From contig DASPTU010000004.1 in NCBI GenBank assembly GCA_035623255.1, forward strand, positions 1 to 64,000: a DNA stretch of 64,000 bases, read 5' to 3'. The notes under the pieces are model-generated. The model searched no databases, had not been told where the DNA came from, and was given only the letters and a program-made list of their open reading frames with translations. A program made the translations under genes and the position numbers. The stretch is from JAFAGX01 sp035623255. Lineage in GTDB: Bacteria; Acidobacteriota; Terriglobia; Terriglobales; Acidobacteriaceae. This document shows, one piece after another, positions 35,884 through 44,910 of the stretch (positions within the stretch are counted from its first letter, which is position 1; every line of letters starts with the position of its first letter).

Positions 35884-38196
35884 ATGAGCAAACACTTTGA
35901 ACTACTTCAGCAATTGGATCCAGAGTTGGATCTGTACACACCCGAGCGCCGTCCAGCCAAGCGTAACTTGGCTGAGGTGAGCCCGGTGTCGGCTCCGTCG
36001 GCAGAAACGGAATGGCTGCGTGCATGGAACACTTTGCGCCGGCAGTGGCGGGGAGTTGCGATTTTCGCCGTGTCCGTCATGGCGGCGGTCGTGCTGGTCA
36101 CGATTCTAAGCAAACCGGTGTACGAACCTGCCGCGCGAGTGGAGATCGATCCTCCCGGAGCCGAGTTGTTCAACCTGGAGGGACGTGAGGGCAGCGAAAC
36201 CTCGCCCGAATACCTCGAGACGCAGGCACGCAACATGCAAAGCCCTGAGCTTCTGGTCAGCGTCATGCGGCAGCTTCAGCTGGATCAGAATCCGGAATTT
36301 AAGAACAAAGGCTTCGCCTCGCGCGCGCTGAACGCAACTCTTTCAGTGTTTGATCGCGCGCCGATGTGGTTATGGCGACACAAAGGATCCGAAGTGCACG
36401 CTCAATTGCCTCCCGGCCTGCAGGTTCTCAGCTCGGACGAAGCTTCCACGTTGAGCTCCGTACAGTCCCAACTTATGGTCAAACGTGATACCGCCAGCCA
36501 CCTGGTGAACATCAGCTTCAGCAGCCACGATCCTGTCTTATCGGCACAGATTACCAATACTCTTTTGCATTCGTTTATTGATCGAAGTTACCAGATCCGG
36601 CACGAAGCGATCATGCAATCGACTGAATGGCTTTCCCGCCAGCTCGATGATATTCGCACACGAATGGAGCAATCGAATCGCGCGTTGGCCGACTTCCAGA
36701 GTACGAGCGGCATCGCCGACGTCGACCAGAACAAAAGCACATTTTCCGAGCAAATGGCGGAATTGAGTAGGCAAAAGACGCAGGCACAAGCAGAACGCAT
36801 TCAACTCGAATCTTTTCTCCTCAAAGCAAACAGCGGGGAGCTCGAAAACCTGCCGCAGGTACAGAACAGCCTCGTGATCCAGCAGTTGAACCAAAAGCTG
36901 GGAGAAACGCGCGCAGAACTTGCGCAAACTCTAGCTGTTTATGGCGACAAGCACCCAAACGCCATCCGGCTGCAAAACCAGGCGGACGAATTGGAATCAC
37001 AGCTGCGACTTCAGCGTAACGCGATCCTGGGGCAGATGCAGACCAGCTATGCCGCAGCTCTCACTCGTGAGCACATGATTGACAGTCAAATGCGTGGAAC
37101 TGCGAAAGAACTGGGACAGATGGCCCAGTATGCCGCCCTCAGAAAAGATGCCCAAGTCAACGCTGATCTCTACAACGCCCTCTATGCGCGGATCAAGGAA
37201 GCCGGGATCACGGCGGCTTCCAAGTCCAGCAACATTCGCATCGTGGACCAGGCGCCGGTACTTACCAGTCCCACCAGTCCCAAGCCTCTGGTCAATCTGG
37301 GGATCGGGTTGGTGGTGGCACTGATTGGCGGCATCATCTTGGTGTTTGGCCGCGAAGCACTGGATACTCGCATTCGCACCGCCGAAGACGTGATGCGCTC
37401 GACAGGAATTGGCACCATCGCCATGATGCCGCTTGCGAATGGCAATGGGGGCGCCGCGGCGCTCAGCGCCTTTATGGGCAGCCGGAAGGAACACGAATTG
37501 CAAAAACCAGTGAAGTTCCTTCTGGAGCAACCGGATTCCGAGCAAGCCGAAGCGATTCGCGGACTTCACACGGCTGTAATGCTCTCTAATCCCGGTCGTC
37601 CGCCACGTTCGCTGCTGGTAGCATCGTCGCTGCCAGGCGAAGGCAAGACTACAGTGGCCATCAACCTGGCGGTTGCCCTTGCGCAGCAGGGGAAGACCTG
37701 CATTTTAGACGCCGACCTGCGTCGCTCCAGTATCGCCGGGGCTTTTGACCTAAAGGGCCAAGCCGGGCTGGGAGACTTTCTCAGAGGAACCGTCCCCCTG
37801 GACTCGATTCTTGCAGTAGCCCGAGGCGTACCCGGTTTAACAATCATCCCCGCAGGACCACCGGACAAGGACCCTGGAAAGCTTATGAACTCGGAGCCGA
37901 TGAGGCATCTGTTGCGAGCGCTGCGCGAGAGGTTTGATTTTGTGGTGGTCGATTCGCCGCCCATTCTTCCCTATGCGGATGGAAGAGCGTTGGCGCCATT
38001 TGTGGACGGCGTGGTTTTCGTCGGACGCGCAGATGTGGTTACCCGAGATGCCATGGCGCGATCCATAGAGCTTCTTCAAGAAGTGCACAGCGCGCCAGTC
38101 CTGGAAATTGTATTGAACGGTGGTGATGCCCATCGCCAGTCGTATGGCTATGGGTATGGATATAAATACAGCCGCCAATATAAGCGAGCTTCTTAG
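35884..38196 (+). CDS. Wzz-type chain-length protein fused to a BY-type tyrosine kinase (Wzc-like)
   Basis: 770-residue inner-membrane co-polymerase plus kinase. The first membrane helix is at about 58-78, then the periplasmic Wzz/GNVR coiled coils, a second helix near 465-485 (PLVNLGIGLVVALIGG), and a cytoplasmic kinase. Walker A is SSLPGEGKTT with K588, followed by ILDADLRRSS (about 607-616) and FVVVDSPPI. The tail is a tyrosine cluster (SYGYGYGYKYSRQY), the autophosphorylation region. It controls polymer length and export. A GTG nine bases earlier is an alternative start, but AGGGTGG best fits this ATG. Confidence 0.93.
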   Translation: MSKHFELLQQLDPELDLYTPERRPAKRNLAEVSPVSAPSAETEWLRAWNTLRRQWRGVAIFAVSVMAAVVLVTILSKPVYEPAARVEIDPPGAELFNLEGREGSETSPEYLETQARNMQSPELLVSVMRQLQLDQNPEFKNKGFASRALNATLSVFDRAPMWLWRHKGSEVHAQLPPGLQVLSSDEASTLSSVQSQLMVKRDTASHLVNISFSSHDPVLSAQITNTLLHSFIDRSYQIRHEAIMQSTEWLSRQLDDIRTRMEQSNRALADFQSTSGIADVDQNKSTFSEQMAELSRQKTQAQAERIQLESFLLKANSGELENLPQVQNSLVIQQLNQKLGETRAELAQTLAVYGDKHPNAIRLQNQADELESQLRLQRNAILGQMQTSYAAALTREHMIDSQMRGTAKELGQMAQYAALRKDAQVNADLYNALYARIKEAGITAASKSSNIRIVDQAPVLTSPTSPKPLVNLGIGLVVALIGGIILVFGREALDTRIRTAEDVMRSTGIGTIAMMPLANGNGGAAALSAFMGSRKEHELQKPVKFLLEQPDSEQAEAIRGLHTAVMLSNPGRPPRSLLVASSLPGEGKTTVAINLAVALAQQGKTCILDADLRRSSIAGAFDLKGQAGLGDFLRGTVPLDSILAVARGVPGLTIIPAGPPDKDPGKLMNSEPMRHLLRALRERFDFVVVDSPPILPYADGRALAPFVDGVVFVGRADVVTRDAMARSIELLQEVHSAPVLEIVLNGGDAHRQSYGYGYGYKYSRQYKRAS

Positions 38197-38252
38197 CTAC
38201 CAATTTCAGTCCTCATTTCATTCTGAAAACTCAGGTCTATCAGGAGCCATTT

Positions 38253-39416
38253 ATGGTTACAGTTGCACTTTCTACGCCAGCCGAAACCAAACCAAAACCG
38301 ATTGCACCAGTCTTCCCGTTTCTAGATCTGCAGGCGCAATTCCAAAGCATTCGCGATGAGGTGATGGACGCGATCGCGACGACCATGCAGAGCCAACGGT
38401 TCATTTTCGGACCGGAGGTACAGAACCTGGAGTCCGAGATTGCGAAGTACGTCGGCTGCAAGTTTGCGATCGCCTGCGCATCTGGATCGGATGCCCTGCT
38501 GCTTGCGCTGATGGCGCTTGGAGTTGGCCCGGGAGATGAGGTCATCACTACTCCATTTACTTTTGTCGCAACGGCGGGATCGATTGCGCGGTTGGGGGCG
38601 ATTCCGGTGTTCGTGGACATCGATCCCGTCACCTACAATCTGGATCCTCGTGAAGTGGCGAAGGCTCTAACCCTGAACACCAGGGCAATGATTCCTGTCC
38701 ATTTATACGGGTTGTCCGCCGAGATGAAACCGCTGCTCGAAATCGCGAATGCAGAAGACATCGACATAATCGAGGATGCCGCTCAGGCGCTGGGAGCGAG
38801 TTGGCAGGGACAAAAAGCCGGGGATATCGGCCGAGTGGGCTGCTTCAGTTTCTTTCCATCGAAGAATCTCGGCGGCGCGGGCGATGGCGGGATCATGACC
38901 ACCAATGACGCCGATCTGGCCGATCGCCTGCGCCTTCTCCGCGTACACGGCAGCAGAAGCAAGTATCATTGCGAAATTCTGGGAGTCAATAGCCGGCTCG
39001 ATGCACTCCAAGCGGCCATCCTTCGGGTCAAACTACCTCACCTGGAAACCTGGACCGAACGCCGCCGCGCGAATGCCGAGCGTTATCGTGCGCTATTCAG
39101 CGAGATGAAATTGAATGACCACGTGATCCTGCCCACAGAACCCGCCGGAACCAGGCATGTTTATAACCAGTTTGTGATTCGCGTTCTCGAACGCGATGAG
39201 TTACGTGAGCATTTAATGCAATCGGGCATTCCCACCGAAGTCTATTATCCCGAACCCTTGCATCGCCAGCCGGCCTTCTCCCATTTGGGTGGGGTGTTCC
39301 CCGAAGCTGAACGCGCCAGTCGCGAAGTTCTGGCCTTGCCCATTTATCCGGAACTGACGGAGGCGCAACAGACGCGAGTCGTTAGCACAATCGCGGAGTT
39401 CTATACGCGGAACTAG
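38253..39416 (+). CDS. sugar-nucleotide aminotransferase, DegT/DnrJ/EryC1/StrS (WbpE-like)
   Basis: PLP-dependent aminotransferase of 387 residues that adds an amino group to a keto-sugar nucleotide. The PLP Lys is K204 in FFPSKNLGG, and EDAAQALGASW and GDGGIMTTND are family motifs. It lies directly before a Gfo/Idh-acetyltransferase fusion. Dehydrogenase, aminotransferase and acetyltransferase are the WbpB-WbpE-WbpD set that makes 3-acetamido sugars such as UDP-2,3-diacetamido-2,3-dideoxy-glucuronic acid, so I infer C3 amination. AGGAG precedes the ATG. Confidence 0.9.
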   Translation: MVTVALSTPAETKPKPIAPVFPFLDLQAQFQSIRDEVMDAIATTMQSQRFIFGPEVQNLESEIAKYVGCKFAIACASGSDALLLALMALGVGPGDEVITTPFTFVATAGSIARLGAIPVFVDIDPVTYNLDPREVAKALTLNTRAMIPVHLYGLSAEMKPLLEIANAEDIDIIEDAAQALGASWQGQKAGDIGRVGCFSFFPSKNLGGAGDGGIMTTNDADLADRLRLLRVHGSRSKYHCEILGVNSRLDALQAAILRVKLPHLETWTERRRANAERYRALFSEMKLNDHVILPTEPAGTRHVYNQFVIRVLERDELREHLMQSGIPTEVYYPEPLHRQPAFSHLGGVFPEAERASREVLALPIYPELTEAQQTRVVSTIAEFYTRN

Positions 39417-39444
39417 GTCCACGAATCTATCAGGGAGAATGGCA

Positions 39445-41058
39445 ATGATTGCAAGTGAACAAAATGTCGCCGTTATCGGCTGCGGTTATTGGGGGAGAAA
39501 CATTGTTCGGAACTTCTACGAGCTTGGCGCCTTACGCTGGGTATGCGACGTAAACACCGAAGTCGCGGCCGAAGCTGGGCGGAAGTACAAAGTTCGAACC
39601 GGCAACGATCCCAATGAGATATTGACTGATCCCAAAGTTGAAGCTGTGGCGATTGCCGCGCCTGCAAGCGAACATTATGAACTCGCAAGAAAATGCCTGC
39701 TGGCTGACAAACACGTTTTTGTGGAGAAACCGCTGGCCCTGCATCTCGAAGATGGCCGCAGGCTGGTTGAGTTAGCTCATAGCCGGAAACGGCTGCTGAT
39801 GGTTGGGCACATCCTGCAATACCATCCAGCGATTTTGAAATTGAAAGAGCTAATTACCCAGGGAGAACTGGGAAAGATTAATTACATCTATTCGTCACGC
39901 CTGAATCTGGGAAAGCTGCGAACTGAGGAGAACATCCTCTGGAGTTTCGCGCCGCACGACATTTCCGCGATCCTGTTCTTGCTTGATGAAATGCCGGCAA
40001 AAGTTGCGAGCCAGGGCGGCACATATCTGAATCCTCAAATAGCCGACACCACGCTGACTACCTGCGAGTTCCGCAGCGGAGTCAAAGCCCACATCTTTGT
40101 GAGCTGGTTGCACCCCTTCAAGGAACAGAAGCTCGCCATCGTGGGCGGAAGGAAGATGGCGGTTTTCGATGACACTGAGCATGAACGCAAATTGGTTCTG
40201 TATTCGCATCGAATTGATTGGGTGTCGCGAATGCCGGTGGCACACAAGGATGGAGGAGAAGTGGTGCCGCTGCCGGCGGAAGAACCCCTTCGTCGCGAAT
40301 GCGAACACTTCTTGCAGTGTGTTGCCACAGGAGCGACTCCGCGCACAGATGGAGAAAATGGTATTCAGGTCTTGCAGGTGTTGGAGGCTTGCGGTCGCTC
40401 GCTGGGTCAAAATGGTGTTCCAGTCGAGGTTCAGGTGCCGGAACAAAAATACTCTGCTCACCCCACCGCTGTCATCGATGCGGGATGTGAGATCGGCGCT
40501 GGCACCAAGATTTGGCACTTCAGCCATATCATGGGCGGATGCAAAATTGGCGCACGTTGCAACCTGGGTCAGAATGTCGTTGTCAGCCCGGAATGCAGAA
40601 TCGGCGACAACGTGAAAATCCAGAATAATGTGTCCATCTACACGGGGGTTGAGTTAGAAGATAACGTTTTTTGCGGACCATCCATGGTGTTCACCAACGT
40701 GGTAAATCCACGGAGTCATGTGGTACGCCGGCATGAGTACCGCCGAACGCTGGTCAGGGAAGGCGCGTCGATTGGCGCGAATGCGACCGTCGTGTGCGGC
40801 ATCACCATCGGCCGTTACAGCTTCGTTGGAGCCGGCGCTGTGGTGACGCGCGATGTGCCAGATTATGCGTTGATGGTCGGCGTACCCGCTAGGCGAATCG
40901 GCTGGATGTGCAATTGCGGCATCCGTCTTGAAGACGGTAGTTCTCATCCGAAGTGCCCAGCTTGCAACCGTGAATACGTTATTGAACATGGCACTGCAAC
41001 TGACGTAACCGGAATCTCTTCTGCGCCTATACCCGAACTCGCATCGCAACCAGTTTAA
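39445..41058 (+). CDS. Gfo/Idh/MocA dehydrogenase fused to a left-handed beta-helix acetyltransferase (WbpB-WbpD fusion)
   Basis: 537 residues in two parts. The N-terminal NAD-dependent sugar oxidoreductase (about 1-325) has GCGYWG (12-17) and E94-K95-P96 with the substrate Lys. The C-terminal hexapeptide acyltransferase (about 335-485, from YSAHPTAVIDAGCEIGAG) is like WbpD/WlbB. After the helix comes a zinc-ribbon-like end with C489, C491, C504 and C507. In Pseudomonas WbpB and WbpD are separate, so one chain carries oxidation at C3 and N-acetylation here. The second ATG is chosen because GGGAG is seven bases upstream; the first ATG (39439) is too close to it. Confidence 0.9.
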   Translation: MIASEQNVAVIGCGYWGRNIVRNFYELGALRWVCDVNTEVAAEAGRKYKVRTGNDPNEILTDPKVEAVAIAAPASEHYELARKCLLADKHVFVEKPLALHLEDGRRLVELAHSRKRLLMVGHILQYHPAILKLKELITQGELGKINYIYSSRLNLGKLRTEENILWSFAPHDISAILFLLDEMPAKVASQGGTYLNPQIADTTLTTCEFRSGVKAHIFVSWLHPFKEQKLAIVGGRKMAVFDDTEHERKLVLYSHRIDWVSRMPVAHKDGGEVVPLPAEEPLRRECEHFLQCVATGATPRTDGENGIQVLQVLEACGRSLGQNGVPVEVQVPEQKYSAHPTAVIDAGCEIGAGTKIWHFSHIMGGCKIGARCNLGQNVVVSPECRIGDNVKIQNNVSIYTGVELEDNVFCGPSMVFTNVVNPRSHVVRRHEYRRTLVREGASIGANATVVCGITIGRYSFVGAGAVVTRDVPDYALMVGVPARRIGWMCNCGIRLEDGSSHPKCPACNREYVIEHGTATDVTGISSAPIPELASQPV

Positions 41059-41107
41059 CCAATTCAGCAAAACTGGATTCCCTCCCCCAAATTTAGCAGG
41101 AGTTCGA

Positions 41108-43030
41108 ATGAACCGGCTTTTGAAGCATCGTCGCTGGATCATCCTGGTGTCGCAGGCGTTTCTGATGGCCGTGACATACTGGCTGGCATTCCAAATCGCT
41201 TTCGAATTCCAGCTCACGCGAGTAGGAATGCTGGCGCTGATCCAGACACTTCCCTTAGTTTTGTTGATCAAGCTGTTTTGCTTCCGTCGCTTCGGCCTAT
41301 TCGCAGGGTGGTGGCGATACGCAGGAATCAGCGAAGTTCTGGATATCTCACGCGCTACGGCGGCAAGCTCCGGGATCATGCTGACCGTGTTCTGGTTGCT
41401 CTGGCGCCCGGCCGGACTGCACCTGACCCTAATTGTTATCGATATGTGCCTGACCGTTCTGGCCACTGCAGGGGCGAGAGTTGCGGTTCGCGCCTATACG
41501 GAGAATGCTTCAAGAACCTACGTCGGCAAGAAGAAGGCCTTGATAGTAGGAGCTGGCCGCATCGGGACCGCGATCGCGCGTGAGATGAACAATAGTGAAC
41601 TGCAATACGCGCCCATCGGATTTGTTGACGATGACCCGACAAAATTGGGTGTCAGGTTTCAGGGCATTAGAGTGCTGGGCACCACCCAGGATCTCGCCCG
41701 ACTGGTTGTGGCATATGACGTGGGTGCAGTATTTATCGCGGTTCGCTGTGCGCCCGCGGCATTGGTGCAGAGAATTATTGAACATTGCCGGGACCGTGAG
41801 CTGGAGTTCAAGATAGCGCCTGCGCTTTCGGAACGCATGAACGGTTCGGCATTCAACCTGATGCGTACAGTCAGCCCCGAGGACCTGCTGGGCCGAACGC
41901 CGATCGTCCTCGACATGGATCCTATTCGACGCAAGTTGGAGCATAAAACGGTGTTGATCACCGGCGCCGGTGGATCGATCGGCTCAGAACTGGCGAGGCA
42001 AGTGGCACGATTCAGCCCAGAGCGGTTGGTTCTGCTGGATCGTTCTGAAAACGATCTGTTCAAACTGGGTACCGAGCTCGCGCGGAACTTCCCCGCACTA
42101 CGTTTTGTATCTTGTATTGGCGATATCCTGGACGTGCGCACCTTGCGCGACCTGTTCGCGTTGCACCGTCCACAATCTGTTTTTCACGCCGCCGCCTATA
42201 AACATGTTCCGATGATGGAACTCAACTGCTGGCAGGCCGTAACCAACAATATTTTCGGCACCTACAATGTCGCGCTTGTATCTCTCGAGCACCATGCCGA
42301 TGACTTCATCTTGATCTCGACCGACAAGGCGGTGAACCCGACCAACATTATGGGAGTAACAAAACGCATTGCAGAGTTGCTCGTTCTTTCACTCCAGCAA
42401 CAGCACACGCGTTTCACCGCGGTCCGATTCGGCAATGTACTGGGCAGTAATGGCAGTGTCTTGCCGTTGTTCCAGCAGCAGATTGCAAGTGGAGGACCTG
42501 TGACGGTTACCCACCCGGAAGTGGTGCGTTATTTCATGACCATTCCTGAGGCCGCGCAACTCGTACTGCAAGCTTCATCGATGGGACGGGGCGGCGAGAT
42601 TTTTGTTTTGGACATGGGCAGACCCGTTCGCATTCTCGACCTGGCACAGAGTGCAATCCGCCTGTGGGGCCTGGTTCCGGGCAGCGATATCCAGATCATG
42701 TTCACTGGGTTGCGACCCGGTGAGAAGCTCTTCGAGGAACTCAACCTTGCTGCAGAAGGTCTCAAGCCGACGGCACACCAAAAAATTCGCGTGCTGGATG
42801 GCGGACGAACAGATTTTGCCCAGGTCCGGCAGTGGCTCGACGAACTTAATGCGCTCGTCGAATCGCGGAATCTACACGGTCTCATCGCCAAACTGACCAC
42901 GATCGTTCCGCAATATCGTCCAAGTGCAGAAGTTCGAGCCCTCGCCGACGTCGACCGCTATGACTATTCGTGGAAATACTTGCAGGAACGGGCAGTCCTC
43001 TCTCCCGATGCCGCTCCGGCTGCAGCCTAG
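41108..43030 (+). CDS. membrane nucleotide-sugar 4,6-dehydratase (WbpM/PglF/CapD type)
   Basis: 640 residues. N-terminal membrane helices (about 10-125) are followed by a CoA-binding-like Rossmann domain (IVGAGRIGTAIA) and then the catalytic extended SDR domain (LITGAGGSIGSELARQ near 280). The catalytic residues fit T405-D406-K407 and M415-xxx-K419; a Met in place of the usual Tyr is characteristic of WbpM/PglF. These enzymes make UDP-4-keto-6-deoxy sugars, later aminated to UDP-QuiNAc4N or FucNAc-type sugars. This one probably feeds the downstream aminotransferase and phosphoglycosyl transferase. Confidence 0.93.
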   Translation: MNRLLKHRRWIILVSQAFLMAVTYWLAFQIAFEFQLTRVGMLALIQTLPLVLLIKLFCFRRFGLFAGWWRYAGISEVLDISRATAASSGIMLTVFWLLWRPAGLHLTLIVIDMCLTVLATAGARVAVRAYTENASRTYVGKKKALIVGAGRIGTAIAREMNNSELQYAPIGFVDDDPTKLGVRFQGIRVLGTTQDLARLVVAYDVGAVFIAVRCAPAALVQRIIEHCRDRELEFKIAPALSERMNGSAFNLMRTVSPEDLLGRTPIVLDMDPIRRKLEHKTVLITGAGGSIGSELARQVARFSPERLVLLDRSENDLFKLGTELARNFPALRFVSCIGDILDVRTLRDLFALHRPQSVFHAAAYKHVPMMELNCWQAVTNNIFGTYNVALVSLEHHADDFILISTDKAVNPTNIMGVTKRIAELLVLSLQQQHTRFTAVRFGNVLGSNGSVLPLFQQQIASGGPVTVTHPEVVRYFMTIPEAAQLVLQASSMGRGGEIFVLDMGRPVRILDLAQSAIRLWGLVPGSDIQIMFTGLRPGEKLFEELNLAAEGLKPTAHQKIRVLDGGRTDFAQVRQWLDELNALVESRNLHGLIAKLTTIVPQYRPSAEVRALADVDRYDYSWKYLQERAVLSPDAAPAAA

Positions 43031-43053
43031 TTGTCCTGCTGAATTCAACTGAG

Positions 43054-43641
43054 ATGAAGCGTCTTTTCGACATCGGTCTCTCGACGGTCGGCCTTTTAGT
43101 CGTCTGGCCACTTCTAGCTCTGCTCGCTTTATGGATAAAGCTCGACTCGAAAGGTCCCATCTTCTATCGCGGATTGCGCGCTGGAAAATGGGGACAGCCA
43201 TTCCTGATTCTCAAATTACGCACCATGGTGGAAAACGCAGAGCAGTTAGGCGGGGCAGAAACGTCCAGCGATGATTCGAGGATTACTCACGCTGGCAAAT
43301 TTCTACGGCAATACAAGCTCGATGAACTTCCTCAACTCATAAATGTTCTTATGGGAGAGATGAGCCTGGTCGGTCCACGTCCCGAAGTGATGGACGAGGT
43401 GGCCTGCTACACCAGGCAAGAGCAGAACATTCTACGGGTACGCCCTGGAATTACGGATTGGGCGTCACTGACATTCCACCATGAGGGGGAAATCCTTCGC
43501 GGCAGCAAGGATGTCCATCTGGCGTATCACGAGAAGATCCGGCCGGAAAAGTTGCGTTTGCAGCTGCAATATGTGCAGAGCCACTCGTTGCTCACCGACA
43601 TGTGGATCATCTGCCGAACTTGCCGCGCCATTTTTGAGTAG
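43054..43641 (+). CDS. initiating phosphoglycosyl transferase (PglC-like, monotopic)
   Basis: 195 residues with one N-terminal re-entrant helix (LFDIGLSTVGLLVVWPLLAL) and the catalytic bacterial-sugar-transferase domain. Motifs are KGPIFYRGLRAGKWG, LKLRTM, the Asp-Glu dyad in DELPQLINVLMGEMSLVGPRPE and RPGITDWASL. It transfers a sugar-phosphate from UDP-sugar to polyprenol phosphate, the first membrane step of repeat-unit synthesis. It lacks the large N-terminal region of WcaJ/WbaP, so it is the minimal form. The start is ambiguous (an upstream frame opens at 42970), but this ATG begins the conserved MKRLFDIG. Confidence 0.92.
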   Translation: MKRLFDIGLSTVGLLVVWPLLALLALWIKLDSKGPIFYRGLRAGKWGQPFLILKLRTMVENAEQLGGAETSSDDSRITHAGKFLRQYKLDELPQLINVLMGEMSLVGPRPEVMDEVACYTRQEQNILRVRPGITDWASLTFHHEGEILRGSKDVHLAYHEKIRPEKLRLQLQYVQSHSLLTDMWIICRTCRAIFE

Positions 43642-43647
43642 ATCATT

Positions 43648-44910
43648 ATGCCTGCGATGCTAAGCAACGAGTACATCGGTTCCGCTGAAGCTCTCGCTGT
43701 AAACGGCGGACGGCGCACTGCTACGGAGCCTTTTGCCAGATGGCCATATTACCCGCAAACCGTTATAGCTGCAGTTGCTGAGGTTTTGCGGTCTGGTCGA
43801 GTGAACTATTGGACCGGTGAAGAGGGAGAGAAGTTCGAAAAAGAATTTGCGGCCTATTGTGGAGCAAAATACGCCGTTGCCGTGGCCAACGGCAGCGTGG
43901 CCTTGGAACTGGCGCTGCGCGCCTTAGGCATTGGTCCGGGTGACGAGGTGATCGTTCCCAGCCGCACATTCATTGCATCAGCGACATGTGTCATGCTCTG
44001 CGGCGCAACTCCGATATTTGCAGATGTAAATCTGGAGAGCCAAACGCTGGAAATCGATTCTGTCCGACGCCTGATCTCGCCACGCACAAAGGCGATCATT
44101 GCGGTACACCTGGCGGGCTGGCCCTGCGCTATGGATGAGCTCATGGAGCTGGCAGCTCAGCACTCACTTTATGTGATTGAAGATTGCGCGCAGGCGCACG
44201 GCGCACGCTACAAGGGACGATGCGTAGGCACGATCGGTGACATAGCCGCGTTTTCATTCTGTCAGGACAAGATTATTTCCACCGGTGGCGAGGGCGGCAT
44301 GGTGACTACAAACGATGCTGCGCTCTGGGAAAAGATGTGGAGTTACAAGGATCACGGACGCGACTTTGCCTTATCGAAAATGAAACCCGGAACAGGCTTT
44401 CGCTGGATCCATAATACGATTGGCAGCAACTTCCGTCTGACCGAAATGCAATCGGCGATTGGCCGCATGCAACTGCAAGAACTTGATGACCAACTGCGAA
44501 TTCGCCGACATTACGCCTGGCTCCTGACCCGCAGGTTCGTGCATATTCCCGGCCTTCGCGTACCCGTTCCTTCGCCTGATATTCAGCCCGCGTATTACCG
44601 GTTCTACGCATTTGTCGAACCGGAACAGTTGGCGTCCGGTTGGAACCGAGATCGTGTTCTCGAGGCCATCTGTGCGGAAGGCGTTCCCGGCGGCGTTGGC
44701 AGTTGCAGTGAAATCTATCTAGAAAAAGCTTTTCCGGGCTCAACGCGTCCTGGCGAGGGACTGCTCAACGCAAAGCGACTTGGAGAAACCAGCCTGGCTT
44801 TCCTGGTTCACCCGACGCTGAGCGAAATAAATATCCGCCAGACCTGCGATGCAGTGGAGAAGGTCATGAATACTGCAACGTATCCGCATGAGTGGCACTC
44901 CGTCGCCTGA
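43648..44910 (+). CDS. second DegT/DnrJ/EryC1/StrS aminotransferase
   Basis: 420 residues. The PLP Lys is K208 in CQDKIIS and the PLP-stacking region is EDCAQAHGA. The N-terminus (NGGRRTATEPFARWP) places it in a different subgroup from the first aminotransferase of the locus. Position after the 4,6-dehydratase and the PglC-like enzyme suggests it aminates a 4-keto sugar, as PglE does, but this is inference. A second ATG three codons in is possible. Confidence 0.88.
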   Translation: MPAMLSNEYIGSAEALAVNGGRRTATEPFARWPYYPQTVIAAVAEVLRSGRVNYWTGEEGEKFEKEFAAYCGAKYAVAVANGSVALELALRALGIGPGDEVIVPSRTFIASATCVMLCGATPIFADVNLESQTLEIDSVRRLISPRTKAIIAVHLAGWPCAMDELMELAAQHSLYVIEDCAQAHGARYKGRCVGTIGDIAAFSFCQDKIISTGGEGGMVTTNDAALWEKMWSYKDHGRDFALSKMKPGTGFRWIHNTIGSNFRLTEMQSAIGRMQLQELDDQLRIRRHYAWLLTRRFVHIPGLRVPVPSPDIQPAYYRFYAFVEPEQLASGWNRDRVLEAICAEGVPGGVGSCSEIYLEKAFPGSTRPGEGLLNAKRLGETSLAFLVHPTLSEINIRQTCDAVEKVMNTATYPHEWHSVA

